A stretch of 64,000 nucleotides of DNA from Trogon surrucura (lineage: Eukaryota > Chordata > Aves > Trogoniformes > Trogonidae): positions 134,009,845-134,073,844 of the forward strand of contig CM036617.1 of NCBI GenBank assembly GCA_020746105.1, written 5' to 3'. This document shows, piece after piece, positions 12,592 to 26,300 of the stretch (positions are counted from its first letter, which is position 1; each line of letters begins with the position of its first letter). The position numbers were made by a program, and so were the translations under genes. The notes under the pieces are model-generated. The model was not told the origin of the DNA. It worked only from the letters and a program-made list of their open reading frames with translations, and did not search any database.

Positions 12592-15500
12592 ATGGGGGAC
12601 TCTGAATCAGAGTCCACCTTGCACAACAACTCCCTGTGGTGGCTGGCATGTGGGATGTTAGCCCTGTTGGCCAACTCTTGGATTATCCTCAGCATCACAG
12701 CCAAACAACAGAAACACAAGCCCCTGGAGCTGCTGCTGTGCTTCCTTGCTGGGACTCACATCCTTATGGCAGCAGTGCCCCTCACCACCTACGCCGTGGT
12801 GCAGCTGCGGCGCGAGTCATCTGACTACGACTGGAATGAAAGCATCTGCAAGGTCTTTGTCTCCACATACTACACGCTGGCACTGGCCACCTGCTTCACA
12901 GTGGCCTCCCTTTCCTACCACCGCATGTGGATGGTGAGATGGCCAGTCAACTACCGGCTGAGCAATGCCAAGAAGCAGGCTTTGCATGCGGTCATGGGTA
13001 TCTGGATGGTGTCGTTCATCCTCTCCACCCTGCCCTCCATCGGCTGGCACAACAACGGCGAGCGCTACTATGCCCGTGGCTGCCAGTTCATTGTCAGCAA
13101 GATAGGGCTGGGCTTCGGCGTCTGCTTCAGCCTCCTGCTGCTCGGGGGAATTGTCATGGGCTTGGTGTGCGTGGGTATCACTTTCTACCAGACCCTCTGG
13201 GCACACAGAAGACGCCGGCGGTGCCACCATCAGAGGCCAGAGGAAGCGTCATCCTGCTCTTCATCAGCACACACCACTTTCAACGTGCCCGCCATTGTAG
13301 TGGAGGATGTACGAGGCAAAAGGAGGTCTTCACTGGACGGCTCTGAGTCAGCCAAGGCCTCCTTGCAGATGACCAACCTCATCAGCGCTATTGTCTTCCT
13401 GTATGACACACTCACTGGGGTGCCTATCTTGGTAAGTAGCGAGTTCTCGCTTTCCCTTCAGAGTCTGCAGTTAAACTAGATTACCATTTCTCTCAAGTTC
13501 TAGAGAAGAAACTCTTCTGTCCACCAGCCACAGAGAGCTGCATTTGAATCTGTGTTACCCTGAGGGTCCGTTTTAAAAAGACTGCAGTAATTTTTCCATC
13601 CTTCCTCAGCACAGTTTTCTCAAGAGAAGTCTAAGCCCAGGGACTACACACCACACAGCTTAAACCACTGTGAAAGTTTTAAGTGGCTGAGAGGAGAGTA
13701 AATTGTTCAGGAAACTTACAGGGGGATCTACCTCTGTAAAAACGACGAGACTTCTATTTCTCCACTTTGTTTTTGGAGAACAAACACACCAGCTTTAAAA
13801 GCTGTTGCAGAAAGTTTTCTTTTTCCTTCTGCTTGTATGGTCCTAGTTAGCATTCAAGTTTTGGCTGGCTGGTTGATTCCCTGCAAAACTGAAGAGCTGG
13901 TGATGTTCTCAAAGGGAACAGAGATCAGAGTTAAGAGAACAGAGGCTTAGTCACAGCTTTTTTTTTTTTTCCTTCTTTTTTTTTTTTCCAGTGGCTGTGT
14001 CCTTTGCTAGCTCCAGGTCATAACAATCACAGGTAGGAAGGGATGCTAACACCAGGTCTCATGCCAGAGAGATGAAAGCTCGCAATATGGTCCAGCAAAC
14101 CTGGACCCCAGGAACAGTTTTTCAAAGGGCCACTGGGTAATTACTTGGTGAATCCTTTGCAGACAGATTACATTCTACTACAGAATTGTCTCCTGTTGCT
14201 TTTCTTCCTTAATCCCTACTTCTGTCTTCTTTCTCAGCGTTGTTTCTCTCTTACCTTGAAGGTTGTGAGCTTTTTTAGCCTGCGCTATGATACAGCCCCC
14301 ACCTGGATGGTCCTGGCTGTGCTATGGTGCTCCATGGTGCAGACCCTGCTGCTCCCCTCCTTCATCTGGTCCTGCGAGCGCTATCGAGCAGATCTCCGCA
14401 CCGTGTGGGAGCAGTGTGTGGCTATCATGTCTGAGGAAGACGGAGATGATGGTAAGTAAGCTCCTCATTGCCTCATAGTGCCCTTTCTTCACTAACCCCC
14501 TCCCCAAAAGACTACAGAGGAAAGAGGGGTCTGCCTTGGGAAAAGGACCTGATGCGCACTAGGAGTGGTGTTGTGGGTGGCTAGGTGGACTCATGTTACA
14601 GCTTGGAGTCAGCAACTATGCGAAAATGTATTCTGGAGAAGGCTCTGCCACTCACTTGCTGCCCTAGGACTCACTGGCATCCAGAAAAAAAGTAGTGTAG
14701 CATCCTTCACAGTAGATGCTAGAGAGGATGTGTACAGCTGCCAAAACCACAATGAAAGTGACACGCGGGGCCTCATCCCAACTTGCTGATCCAAAGGTCC
14801 AAGTTCTGTCAGTGAGCAATTCAAAAGTGGGACAGAAAAAACAGGGTGGTCTTCAGGTGCTTTAGCGCTGCTGAAGGACAGCAGAAGTCAGACGTTAGGA
14901 TGCCATCCAGGTGCCCTGATAATGTTCCTCTTCTAACTGAAATGTGTTGACTGCCTTTCCTCTCTTTGCCAATAGATGGTGTGTGTGATGATTATGGCGA
15001 TGGCAGGATCTGCAAAGTGAGATTTGACGCGAACGGCGCTGCAGCTGTGAAGCGGGACTCCCGGGACATCAAACTACTACCCATGCACCACATGTTGTTG
15101 CCCCAGGAGAAAGTGCACTATTTGCAGGTGAGCCCAAAGCTAGCAGGGGGAGCCCCACAACCCAGTTCCTTCTCTGTCAGACTCCCATGGCTTTGTGTCC
15201 TCTTGTCTCTCTTCTCTGTGAAAGCCTCAGCTTCTAACCTCCTTCAGCTACTACCCTTCTTCAAGTCTTCCATCACCTATCTCCTTCTCTGTTTTCCAGG
15301 TCCCTATCTCCCGCAGAATGTCACACGATGAGACTAACATCTTCTCCGCCCACCGCTCTGTTCCACCCTTCCTACACAAGTGGTCTTCATCTGACGACAT
15401 CCGCATTTCCACCCCTCGCAAGCCTGGAGGCCCTAGCTTCTTGCCTTCTCAGCTGCATGACTACCAGCACCGCCGGCGGCCCCCAGAAGATGAGCTGACG

Positions 15501-15828
15501 ACCCTACGACAGTTTTTGGAGGGGGGGCCTGATGCCCCGAGGCTCGAGATCCAGCGTCTGCTTCTTCCGAGATGAGATCACCACATTCATCGATGAAACG
15601 CCACAACCCACCCCAGCCTGCAGCCCACGGCACTCCCGTGTCCCGCTCGCATCACGCCGTGATCGCCGCCTCTCCCTCGGCAGTAGAGAGGAGGAGAATG
15701 CCGACCGGCCACGGCGCTGCTCCTTGGCTGGCAACGAAGCCTGGCATCTGCAGGATGGAGAGCAGGCGCCCCATGAAAGGACCCTTGAGGCCTGTGAGGC
15801 ACAGACCTTCCAGGATCCCAAACTATGA
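12592..15828 (+). CDS. GPR162: Probable G protein-coupled receptor 162, with one apparent frame break
   Basis: Orphan class A-like seven-transmembrane receptor of the GPR153/GPR162 pair, plasma membrane. Coding exons are 12592-13431, 14262-14451, 14976-15127 and 15300-15828; all introns are GT-AG and the phases fit. Exon 1 carries TM1-TM5 and the third intracellular loop, with near-identity to mammalian GPR162 ([60 protein letters not shown]). TM6 spans the first intron. I start at the ATG at 12592; an upstream in-frame GTG at 12568 is not needed. Exon 4 changes frame at a G7 run (15521-15527). Before it the frame reads LRQFLEGG; after it [25 protein letters not shown] and the C-terminus FQDPKL occur in the next frame, as in mammals. 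Dropping one G gives about 569 aa (human is 588). This is probably an assembly indel, since both sides are conserved. Confidence 0.92.
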
Positions 15829-15868
15829 GAGACAGCATCCAAAACATTCAGTGCCATCATGGTTTTTA

Positions 15869-15874
15869 AATAAA
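15869..15874 (+). terminator. GPR162 proximal polyadenylation signal
   Basis: AATAAA lies 40 bases after the GPR162 stop. A second candidate, ATTAAA, lies at 16159-16164; either could end the transcript. Confidence 0.55.
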
Positions 15875-16537
15875 ACTTCGAGTGTTCCCTTTTGCCCCAG
15901 GACCCGATCACTAATTCGCATTCTCATCTTTCTCACCAGCAGGCAAGAAATGCAGCACCCCATGCTGGTGGGGGAAAAAGAAGTGGGACAGACCCGAAGA
16001 CAGGAGCTCGATGGACGGAAGGACAGCCTGTGCCTGCTCTCAGGTTACAAACACACCCTTCGCTGCCACCTCCACTTGGCACCCTTGCCCGTCCTGTCCC
16101 TTTGTGAACTCCACCCTTGCATCCGTTCTGCCCTGAGACAAGGCAGGTGCAGAATGGTATTAAAATTCTATATTTGGAGTGTCAGTCGTGCGTCTGTTTT
16201 TAAAATAATACATTAGCAATAATTTTGTTTCCATAGAAACAAAATGACTGGCCCAATGTTTAGTGAAGCTTCACAGGCTTCTGGAAGGGAAAAGCAGAAT
16301 GTGTGAGCCTCCTTTCCTACCTCTCCATCCCTTTCTTGTCAGCGCATCTGGAAGGCAGCAGATGCTTAGCAGCCCAGGGAAGGGCACAAAACCCGTAGAG
16401 GAGTTGTCATGGGAGACTGGGTGAAAAGTTTTTCCTGTCCCTTTTAGGGGACAGGACTTAGGCTGCCTACAGCTAAGCAGAAGCAGCCTCTGTCCTTTCT
16501 AGTATCATTTAGCAGATGTTGCTTTGAGGTAACCCTA

Positions 16538-16575
16538 GGCTTAAAACCGAGTACACGGCTTAAAACCGAGTACAT
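16538..16575. repeat. Two-copy 19-bp tandem repeat
   Basis: A 19-base unit beginning GGCTTAAAACCGAGTACA occurs twice head to tail, differing only in its last base. It lies between GPR162 and P3H3 and has no evident function. Confidence 0.95.
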
Positions 16576-16924
16576 TCTCTCCAAAAAAGACCCAAACCCA
16601 TAACATCTCGTTTCACCAGTGCAAACTGTTGATTCCAGTGTGAACTTTGCATGACGCACAATGGGCCAGACTTCTCACCCGAACAGGAAAGGTCACAGAG
16701 CCTTCCAGGGGGAAGGTCCCCGACTGCCCACTCCATCAAAGCCGGGAGTGATGAGGTTTGGCTGGGAAGGAAGGTGCAGAGGTAGCGTGTGGGAGACAGA
16801 CCTTCTGCCCGGTTCTGGCCGTAGTTACAGCCGCGGGCAAGGCATGGGCTGCACTGGGGGGGCTGTGGGGGACAGCCCTGGACACCCAAAGTGCTTCTCC
16901 ACGTGGTGGGACTTGGTCTAAGAC

Positions 16925-17338
16925 GTCTCGTTGGAAGGCTCTAGGCGACCCGCACCCAAACGGGACGGTCAGCCCCGGGGAGTGGCTTGGCGGACGCCCG
17001 GACCAAGGCCCCCGACACAGAGCGAGCTGGCCCGGCTCCGCTGCCCCAGGAAGGGCCCGCACCGGGCTGCTCCCGCCGCTCGCCGAGCTCCGGCACGCCG
17101 CAGCCGGCGCCGCCGATCCCGCTCCGGGAGGGGGGGACGCGGGGACCCGGTGAGCCCTCGCCGGGCCTCGCCCCCCGGCAGCGGCGCTCTCCCCCCTGCC
17201 CACTCCCCCACCTGCAGGCCGAGCCGCCCGCCCACCGCCAGCCCGGCCCCCGGGGTGGGCCTAGCCCAGGGCCCGGCAGGACGGCAGCCCGCCCCGGAGG
17301 CCCTGGCCTTATTCCTCCTCCTCCCCGGCGGATCGGCC
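16925..17338 (+). promoter_or_regulatory. GC-rich P3H3 promoter and 5' UTR region
   Basis: A CpG-rich block begins near 16925 and runs through the first P3H3 coding exon (to about 17900). No TATA box is evident. The transcription start cannot be placed from sequence alone. Confidence 0.55.
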
Positions 17339-20300
17339 ATGGCCTCCTTGCTCTGCCGCTGCCTCCTCTTCCTCCTCCCCGCCGCCGCCACGTCGCCGGG
17401 CCGCCTGGTTCCCTACGACCTGCTGTACGCGGACGGGGTGCGGGCGTACTTCGCCCGGGACTGGGGTCGGGCGGCCGAGCTGCTGCAGCGAGCCCTGCAC
17501 AGCTACGCGGGGCTGCTGGCAGCCCGCCGCTCCTGCCGCGCCGCCTGCCTCCGGGAAGCCGCCTTCCCCGGCGGCCCGGCGGGGGCCGGGCCCTGGGAGG
17601 CCGCCCTCTTCGGCCGGGTGCTGCAGCGGGCCGACTGCCTGCGGCACTGCCTGGGCCGCCGCCTGGGCTCCCCGCCCTCCGCGCACCGCGCCAGCCGCGC
17701 CATCCGGCGGGACTTCGAGCGCCGGGAGCCTTACAACTACCTCCAGGTGGCCTTCTTCCAGGTGGGCGCCGGCCCCCGCCCCCGGGCGGGCCCCCGCAGG
17801 GCGTCAGGGTGCTCTCCCGGAGGGCCACCGGTGGTGGGCAAGGGCTCGCCGGGTCGGGAGGGGGGACATCGGGGCAGCGAAGGGCACGGGCGACCCTCCA
17901 GGTGAATCCCAGGAGCGGCTGAGGTGGGCGGTGGGTGTGAAGGGAGGGAAGGGCAGGGGGCCTGCAGGAGTGTGACAGGCGCTTGCCTGCCTTTTCTCCG
18001 CAGCTGAAGAAGCTGGATCAGGCCGTGTCCGCCGCTCACACCTTCTTCGTCGCTAATCCCCAGCACCTCCAAATGCGGGAGGACATAGAGAAGTACCGGC
18101 ATATGTCAGGGGTGAAGTCGGACAACTTCCGGGACCTGGAGGCCACGCCACACTGGGTGAGAGTTTGATGCAGAGCCGGGTGTCAGGAGCCCTAGGGACC
18201 AGTCTGGGACCTTGATCTGTTCTTACACAAGGGCCATGGCTCGAGGCAGAGCTGCCGTACATAGAATGGTTTAGGCTGGAAGGAGCCTTTAAAGCTCACC
18301 TAGTCCAACGCCCTGCCATGGACAGGGATGTCTTTCACTAGGTCGAGTGGGTCAAAGCCCCATCCAACCTGGCCTTGAACACTTCTAGTGATGGGGCATC
18401 CCCAACTGCTCCAGTGTCTCACCACCATAATGAATGTCATTCCGATTTCCAGTCTAAACCTACCCTCATTCAGTTTAAAACCGTTGTCCCTTATCCTCTA
18501 GCTACAGGCCTTGATCGAAAGTCTTGCTCGGTCTTTCTTACAAGCCTCATTTATATTTGAAAGGCTGCAAGAAGGTCTTCCTGAAGCCTTCTCTTCAGGG
18601 TGAAGACAAACCATTGCAGGTGTGGCACAGACACTTTCTGGTGGTAGTTGTGGCCGGCTGCAGGGCCTTGGAGAATTATCTCTGGCTTAAGTCCAGAAGA
18701 TGTGCTGTCACTGCGTGGTGGGCTGTGCATCATCAGGCAGGCCTGTAGATGTCAGCACTATCCTATGAGTGACTCACAGTCTCAGGGCATCCTTTGGTGT
18801 CACCCACACTGATGTGGGACCTGGATCTATCCTTTGCAGGAAGCATATGAGGCTGCGATGCAGCACTACAATGCAGATGAGTACCCGCAGGCTGTGGCCA
18901 GGCTGGAGGAATCACTCACAGGGGCACTGTCAGCACTGGAAGAGTGTCGTGCCCTGTGTGAAGGGCCTTGGGAGGATGAGGACGAGGAGGAGGAGGAGGA
19001 GATGCAGCCTGGCCTGTATGAAGCCATTGCAGGTAGCGTTAGAGGCACAGAGGGTTGGGTAGGAAGGCCATGCTCCCCACACCGGACGTGCCCCATTTGC
19101 CAGCGCTCCTGTCTGGAAGAAGTACGAGCTACTGCCTTTCTTGCTTCTCTTTCCTGCAGCCCATTATATTCAGGTTTTGAAGTGCAGACAGCAGTGTGTC
19201 CTTGAAATTGCCACAAAGCCAGGGCAGATTTCTGCCACAGAAGACTTCATACCCTCTCATCTTGATTTACTGCAGTTTGCCTATGATCAAGGTGAGCAGA
19301 GCCACAACCCAGCGGGTTATGCTGTGGCACCACTAAACTTGCCCTTAGGCTCAGGACGTGAAGGGCAGCACATCACGGGGAGAAGAGGCACGCTGACCTG
19401 AGATTCACCTCTCTCTCCCCGTTTCTGCCCGCCAGCTCTTCCCAGAACCTCTCTGCTCTTACCTAAGCCTGTGGCCACCTTGGGAGAGGTCCCCTGTCGT
19501 CTGTTTCAGTTTCCTTGTGCAGCTTCTGTAATATGTGGCCATTCCCACTTCTTTCCTCCAGCACTCTCCACTTCAAGTCCTTGCTCCCAATTATCTTCTG
19601 TGTATTTTATACCCTCCTTTTCAGTACATGGCTCCAGACCAGGCCCCTGCTTCCTATCTAGAGCATGTGCTTACATCTCATTTCTGCAGTGGTGTTCCTT
19701 CTGAGTCAGTGTTGCCTGCTCTCTGATGGCCTGTCATGACATTGGCCATCCTGTCACCCTGTCACTTTCACACATCCTTCAGCTTTTCTCATGGACACCT
19801 CTGCTCCTTCATACCCTCTCATCTTGATTTACTGCAGTTTGCCTATGATCAAGGTGAGCAGTACTGACCCAGCTGTTGCTCATCGCTGTCAAACAGAGTA
19901 TTGTATTTCAAAGAAGCCTCCAGGCACCTCATCATGTCTATTGGGTGAGAGGGGTGGGGCAGTCTTTCTTTCAAATACATACTTTTTTTTTCCCTATCTC
20001 CTCTAAACAAGCTCACAACAAGTATTGAATGTGGGCCCATTCTTCACTGTGTTCTTTCCCTATATTCTCTGCTTATTGTTGGGTAGAGGCCCGGCTATGC
20101 AGGGGTTGATGTGTACTCAATGTAAGGCCTCCTGCTGCCAGATCCTGACCAGGGCGCAGCTGCTGCTAACCTCAGGTCTTTCAGGGACATATCTATTTGT
20201 TCTGTTCTGTCCATGCCCAAGTTGGGAACCACGCACTGGCTGCTGAATGTGCTACGTCCTACTTGCTCTTCTATCCCATGGACGAGCCGGTGTTGGAGAA

Positions 20301-23300
20301 GATGAAACGTTATCGTGCAGAACTGGGAGAGGACACAGTTGTCACAGCCAGAGAGGTAGTTACAACCCCAGGCCTGTACTTTTTTGGTCCTCCCTGTGTG
20401 ACAGGATCACAGTCTGGGAGACAAAAGGGAAACATGTTTTGCTGCAGATGTGTGTCAAGCCCAGGACTAAGGAAACTGGAGCCTGAGTTTACTTATAGTC
20501 TGTACCAGACAGAACGAGCCTTTCACAGTGCACAGCAGTGTGTTCAGGCAGGTTTCTGCCCTGGACAGGGGTGGGGTTGTCTTTTATGGGGTGGTTGTTT
20601 GACAGGTTCTTTGCTTCCTTAGAGTATTCAACATTACGTGCAGAGATCTTTGATGGAGAAGAAGTTGATTTATTATGCAGTGGAACACCTAGGAGAAACA
20701 TTTAACGATCCTGTAAGTAACGGTATCATCTTCCTGCACTGATTTCACCAAAAGAGTTACCAGAATTCACTTCAGTAGCACGTGATCCAGAAAGGCTGAG
20801 ATGCTGATGGGAAGGACCCCTCAGTCCTTGGAGGCATTTATGCTGCTGCGGGACTGAAGTTAGTCTGAAATTGCTGCTGTAACTACATGCATTAGCCCAA
20901 CCTGGCTGTCACCAGGAGCAGGCCAGAACCACTGATATGATACTCGCTGGAGATGCAGGACAAGGAACTGGCTGTTTGGCATGATGTGGGAGAAGGTTGT
21001 TGTGTACTGAACCGTCTGCATTTGTTCCTGCAGGATCTTTGGACTCCAGATGAGCTGATTCCTGAAAACCTAAAGGAGAAACACAGGTAAGGTTGGCCAA
21101 GTTGATTAAGACTGAACTATAAATGGATTGGCAGGGGTGGTACAAGGAAGAGTAATACCTGCTGAGGAATGGGCAAAATGGGAACAGGAAGGGTCTGAAA
21201 TGCTATCATGGGAGAGTTAGGCTCAGCCCTATGTACTGACAGCGCTGGTCTCTGTTTTTTCCCTGGCTCCCGAGAGAGGATCAGGAGAAGCAAAAGCAGG
21301 AAACTCTGGATGTGGAAGAGAGGGAGGAGAGGGGTGAGTAGAAGAGCTGGAAGAAGGACTTGGATGCAGTTAGCCAGGCTTAGTCAGGCTAAGTGCTGTC
21401 TTTTCTTCCATCCTCAGACGTGAATGCTAGCATAGATGCGGACTGACTTGAATGGCTCAGCAAGTCTTCTCACTGTTTCTTTTCTCCCTCTGATGCACGT
21501 GTAATCTTGCAAAATCTCCCTGCGTATGTCTCTGGGATGGGAACTCAAAAGAGCACAGTGGCTGGAGAAGCTGAGAGCAGCGGTGTCTGAATATATACGG
21601 TGCCTGAATATGTGACAAGACTGTGGACATGCAAATCTCTGTTCAGTGTGGCAAGAGTGTCTACACCAAACCTGGTTCAACTACACCAGCCCAACTTCAA
21701 AAAACATTTTTCTGAAGGGGACAAGGAGAGAGGGAGGGAAGTGGAAGCTGGAAACAGACTATTCAGTTTGGGCAAGCCTTTCCCTGAAAAACACAAGGCC
21801 AAATGATTTGTGGCTGTGCAGTGCGGAGTCACGTGTTTTTGCTGGTCCTCTATCCTTATGTGTGGACACACAGCCTTTTGTAGAGCCCTATCCTGGAGTC
21901 TTTGCTTGAAATGACCCCAAGTGGTTCTGTGCTGTGACATATGGGCAAGCAAATCATTCTGAGGGCCTTGGCATTCCTGACCATCCGGAGGTCAGAATGG
22001 GGGTAAAAAAAGGGCCAAAGATCAAAAGATAAAGTCACCAGCAAATACCTATTGCTTCTATTTGGGGCTGACAAAATCAGAAAGCTTCACCGGAGATGAT
22101 TCTGCGTTAAGATGTGTGACTGAAAGGGGGGTTGATGAAGGTGTTTACCTGTTTCTTTTCTTCAGAGCCTCACCCCAGTAGTCTGGACCTGTTCTGCTGC
22201 TGCGATCCACAGTGCACTCAACTTTCCCCAGCTCCCTGCTGCTCTCCCAGCAAGCCCCAAGTTTCTGCTGGCTCCTGAAGCACTCGCTGTAGGCCAGCTT
22301 CCCCAGCTGATGCTCTGGTTCCCCTGAAGCATGCGAGGGGTGCAAGTGGCCCGGGTCTGCGAGGAATGGGCACTTCCGGGGATCTGTCCTGTCTTCTCAG
22401 AGAATGTATAGTGTCTCTCCACTTCCTTACCCAAGCTGGGGGTTGGTGGCCGAGGGCTTCTTTTCCCAAGCATGCTCGTGCTTATCTCTACTTGCTTCTC
22501 AGCAGGTGCTTTGCCTTTTGAGGGTATTGTTGTCACAATGGACTCCCATCAGATGAATGGAACCCAGAGGGTTGTATTCGACAGAGTGCTGACCGAATCA
22601 GAGTGTAAGGACCTTCTCCGGTTGACAAAGGTGAGGCCTGGGCCTTGCTGGAGCTGCTGTATTGCTGGCAGCACTGCGTTGCAAAATTAAGAGACTCGTC
22701 CTTGAGCTCTTTTCTAAACAAGTACATAACTCTTGCTTGCTAATAATGAAAAGAGACCGTGACCAGCCAAGTACATCTCATGTTGGGAATGTACTCGTGA
22801 TAATGGACAGATAAGACGCTTCTTTACACAAGATGTGCATAGGAGTGAATAGGAGAGTGTAATCAAAACAGACCTGGGAAAGTCTGTTCTCGCTGTGTGA
22901 TAAGAGAGTGATTGAAGAAGTACATGAGCAAATAACAATCCTGGCTGCATAGTCTGGTCTCCTGTTTGTAACTCATAAATACTGCTGCTTGCTAGTAAAC
23001 TTTGTCGTAGCTTCTCTCAAGAACTGAGTCCGTGCCTTTCAGCCTGCCGCACTGTATGTGTACTTTCCTCCTCAGCAGGAAGAGTTGTAGTGTTTCCATG
23101 GATGGCAGCCTGATGTGTGTCATCTGTATTCTTCTATTCCAGGCAGCAGGAGAAGCAGGAGATGGCTACCGGGCAAGGCGGTCGCCTCACACCCCACATG
23201 AAAGATTTGAAGGGTTAACGGTTTTGAAGGCTGTGCAGGTAAGTGCTTCTGTGAATCTGCTGCTTTCTTGATTGTCCAGGAAGAGTGTTTGCCGCCTGAG

Positions 23301-26300
23301 CACTTTTGTCTGTCAAGCACACTCTGAATGGGGTCATGGGTGCGTATTCTTCCTCACAAGTACGTGTGGTCTCCCCTGACATTCTTCCTCCACAATCATG
23401 TTTAGGCACGTTGTACATGGATGGCTTGACAAGTGCTTTCTCTCCCGTGCGATGGGGTTTGGGGATTGCTACTTACCCTTGTGTAGGAGTTTTACAGACA
23501 TACTTAGCCTAGAATTGGAGAATTCAGGTGGAAGGAGCCCCTGGAGATCTCTAGTCCAATGCCCTGCTCACAGCATGGCTTACTCCAGAGCCAGATGAGA
23601 TCCCTCAGGGCTTTGTGCAGGCAAATCCTGAACATGTCCAAGGGTGAAGATTCCCCAGCCTCTCTGGGCACTTGTCAGTGCTCTGTCACTCACAAGGGGA
23701 ATAAATTTTTCTTTACACCTAGCAAAAATTTCCCTTGCTGCAGCTTTTGCTTGTTGCCTCTTGTCTTTCCAGTGTTTCCCTGTGAGAAGATACTGGCTCC
23801 ACCTTCTCTATAACTCCCACTTTAGATGACAAGAGACTGTAGTTAGATTCTCCTTTGGCCTTCTCTCCTTTAGACTGAGGAAACCCAGGTCCTTCAATCT
23901 CTTCTTTGAAGTCATGTGCTCCAACACCCCTCCCATCCTAAGACCCTTCACTCAGTGTCCCTTGTGTACTGGGGGACCCAAAATGATGCTGCTTTCCAGA
24001 TGTGGTTTCATGTGCTGATTAGAAGGAAAGAGTTGCTGTGCTGTACAGGTGTACTCCTGACATATTTACATGAGAAAACATGTTCTTTTCTTACATGTGT
24101 GACCACAGGGTTTTACATAGGTCTCTTCTTCTGTACTGTGTATGTGGATCATTTCTTGAGTGTCTTTGTATGCAAGTATTCTAACAGGCTTGGTTTTGAT
24201 TTGTAGCTGGCCCAGAGTGGGGACGTGGACTTGAGAGATGCCAAATTGCTTCTGCAGGCCAGTGAGAAATCACGAAAAATCATAGAGTCCTATTTTACTC
24301 CTGGAAAGAAACTCCATTTCTCATTCACACACCTTGTGTGCCGTACCGCTGTAGATGGTAAAGAATATTTCACCCTTTTAGTCTCTGTCTCCTGGAGTCT
24401 TCTCAGTCCCAGCCATGTGCTTTCAGGAGAATCTCTTCCCTTTACTCTCACCGTGCCCCTTTCTCTGCCTTGTTCCTTCTTGAAACTGAAAATGCCTGTG
24501 TTCTTCTTTGTATCTTCCCTTTTCAGAGGAACAGGAGGGTCGCATGGATCTTAGTCATCCTGTCCATGCTGATAATTGTCTCTTGGATCCTGAGGGGGAA
24601 GAGTGCTGGAGGGAACCACCTGCCTACATCTACAGGGACTACAGGTAAGAGAAGAAAGGGACCTGTGTTACATCATGAGAACATCAGAACATCTCCTTGG
24701 CCCCATCAGAGGATGAGCTCAGCTTAGAGAAACCAGGTTATGGGTTACTGTCTCAAAGCCAGCTGTGACTGTAGCATCAGGCAGAAGGCTGCATCAGTGG
24801 CTTCAGAGAAAGGTGTGAAACACCTTCCCTAGGCTGGGAAGAAGACCTACCCTTTCTCCCTCCTCACAGCCTGCATTAACAGACAGCACAATGAGGCTGG
24901 GAGGCTGCGCAGACTAGAACCAAAATATCAAATTTTTGTCCTGTGGGTCTACCATAGTACTAGTTCACTGTCAGCCCTTAGAGCAGTCTGTTTCTTCTAA
25001 TCAACATCTGTTTTCACAGTCTTCCATGCATTACAGGAGAGGGAAAATAAAATTCCTTGGATTTCCTTTGAGCAGTCACTGTACTTCGGTGGCTATTCTC
25101 TCTGCTCATCTCTCTCAAGATTCACTGCCAATACTTTTGTTGGGTTTTTCCATTCCACGTGAGAGGTTTTGTTTCCAGCCTGCGGCAGGTTTTGTTGAAA
25201 GAATGTGAAATACATTTTAAAGATGGTGACAGCTGTTGCACACTGCGAACCGAATGAGGTCAGTTCACTACAATTGATTCCTCCTATTTACCATCCCATC
25301 CATGGGCATCCAGAAATCTCATTTGCCTTTTCTTTGAGTGGTAACTGTTACCCAGAGCAGAAGTCTTCTCTGAGCAGGCTGTAATAAGGCTGTAGGACTT
25401 AATAGGAATTCCAGTATCGTTGGGTCCATTTCCCTTCTGTTAGGAATGTTGACTTGGTGTAGTCAACTTCTAAAGTTATCAGACTCTGTCATGTAACTTG
25501 TTAGATCTCTGTCCCTCCTGTGGGAAAGCTGTCCTGGCACCTCACTCCTCCCTGGGTATTGTTATTCTCTGACTTCTGCTTGAACGCACATTAAGATATC
25601 TTCCTGGGACCTATGCCACTGAGCTATTGCCAGGAGTCTGACCAGCCAACTCACAGGGGCTGAGCTCTTCCAGTGTCCTTTGGAAAGAGGTCCCTGTGCT
25701 CCAAATCTCCAGGATCTTTTCTGTGTATTTCTGCTATAGTCATTAATTAAAAGGGATTTGACCCAGGGACCCAAGAGTTCCAGTGATCCTCCTCCAGGCA
25801 AACAATTCTGCTTTCGGTGCCAGTGGTGCGCCGGTCACTGTGTGCTGTTCACGTGCCCTTCTTCACTTTCTCTGTGTTCATTAGTAACTCCTCTGCTGGC
25901 ACCGTTCTGCGTATTTCTACCAGAATCCAAACTGCTGAGAGTGAGCATGTTGTCTTTCCTGGGAAAGCAACTGTTTTGTCAAAGATTGCGTGGCTAGCCG
26001 GATTTGCTTTTAGTACCCCCATGTTGCATTTTAAGACCATTTTCCATGTCCTTCAGTTATCCTTCTCCTCAGAAATTGAGTCTGAAGCCCTGCAGACTAC
26101 TGAAGTCAGGCTAACAGGCCTGTTCATGCTTCAACCATTAATCCCTACATTCCTGCCCGTTTGTGTGTGTGAGAGTTCTCCAGTCGTGTTACTATCCTGA
26201 CTTCACAGTCTTATTATGGCAGAAGAGCCATAACTTCCTAGGTTTCAGAGTTGGTAATCCTCTCACTGTCCTCATGTCCTTAACGTTTTGCTGCCATAGC

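Noticed and set aside
15572-16216. 214-codon frame overlapping GPR162 exon 4
   Set aside because: It is the wrong frame. The frame ending at 15828 carries the conserved GPR162 tail.
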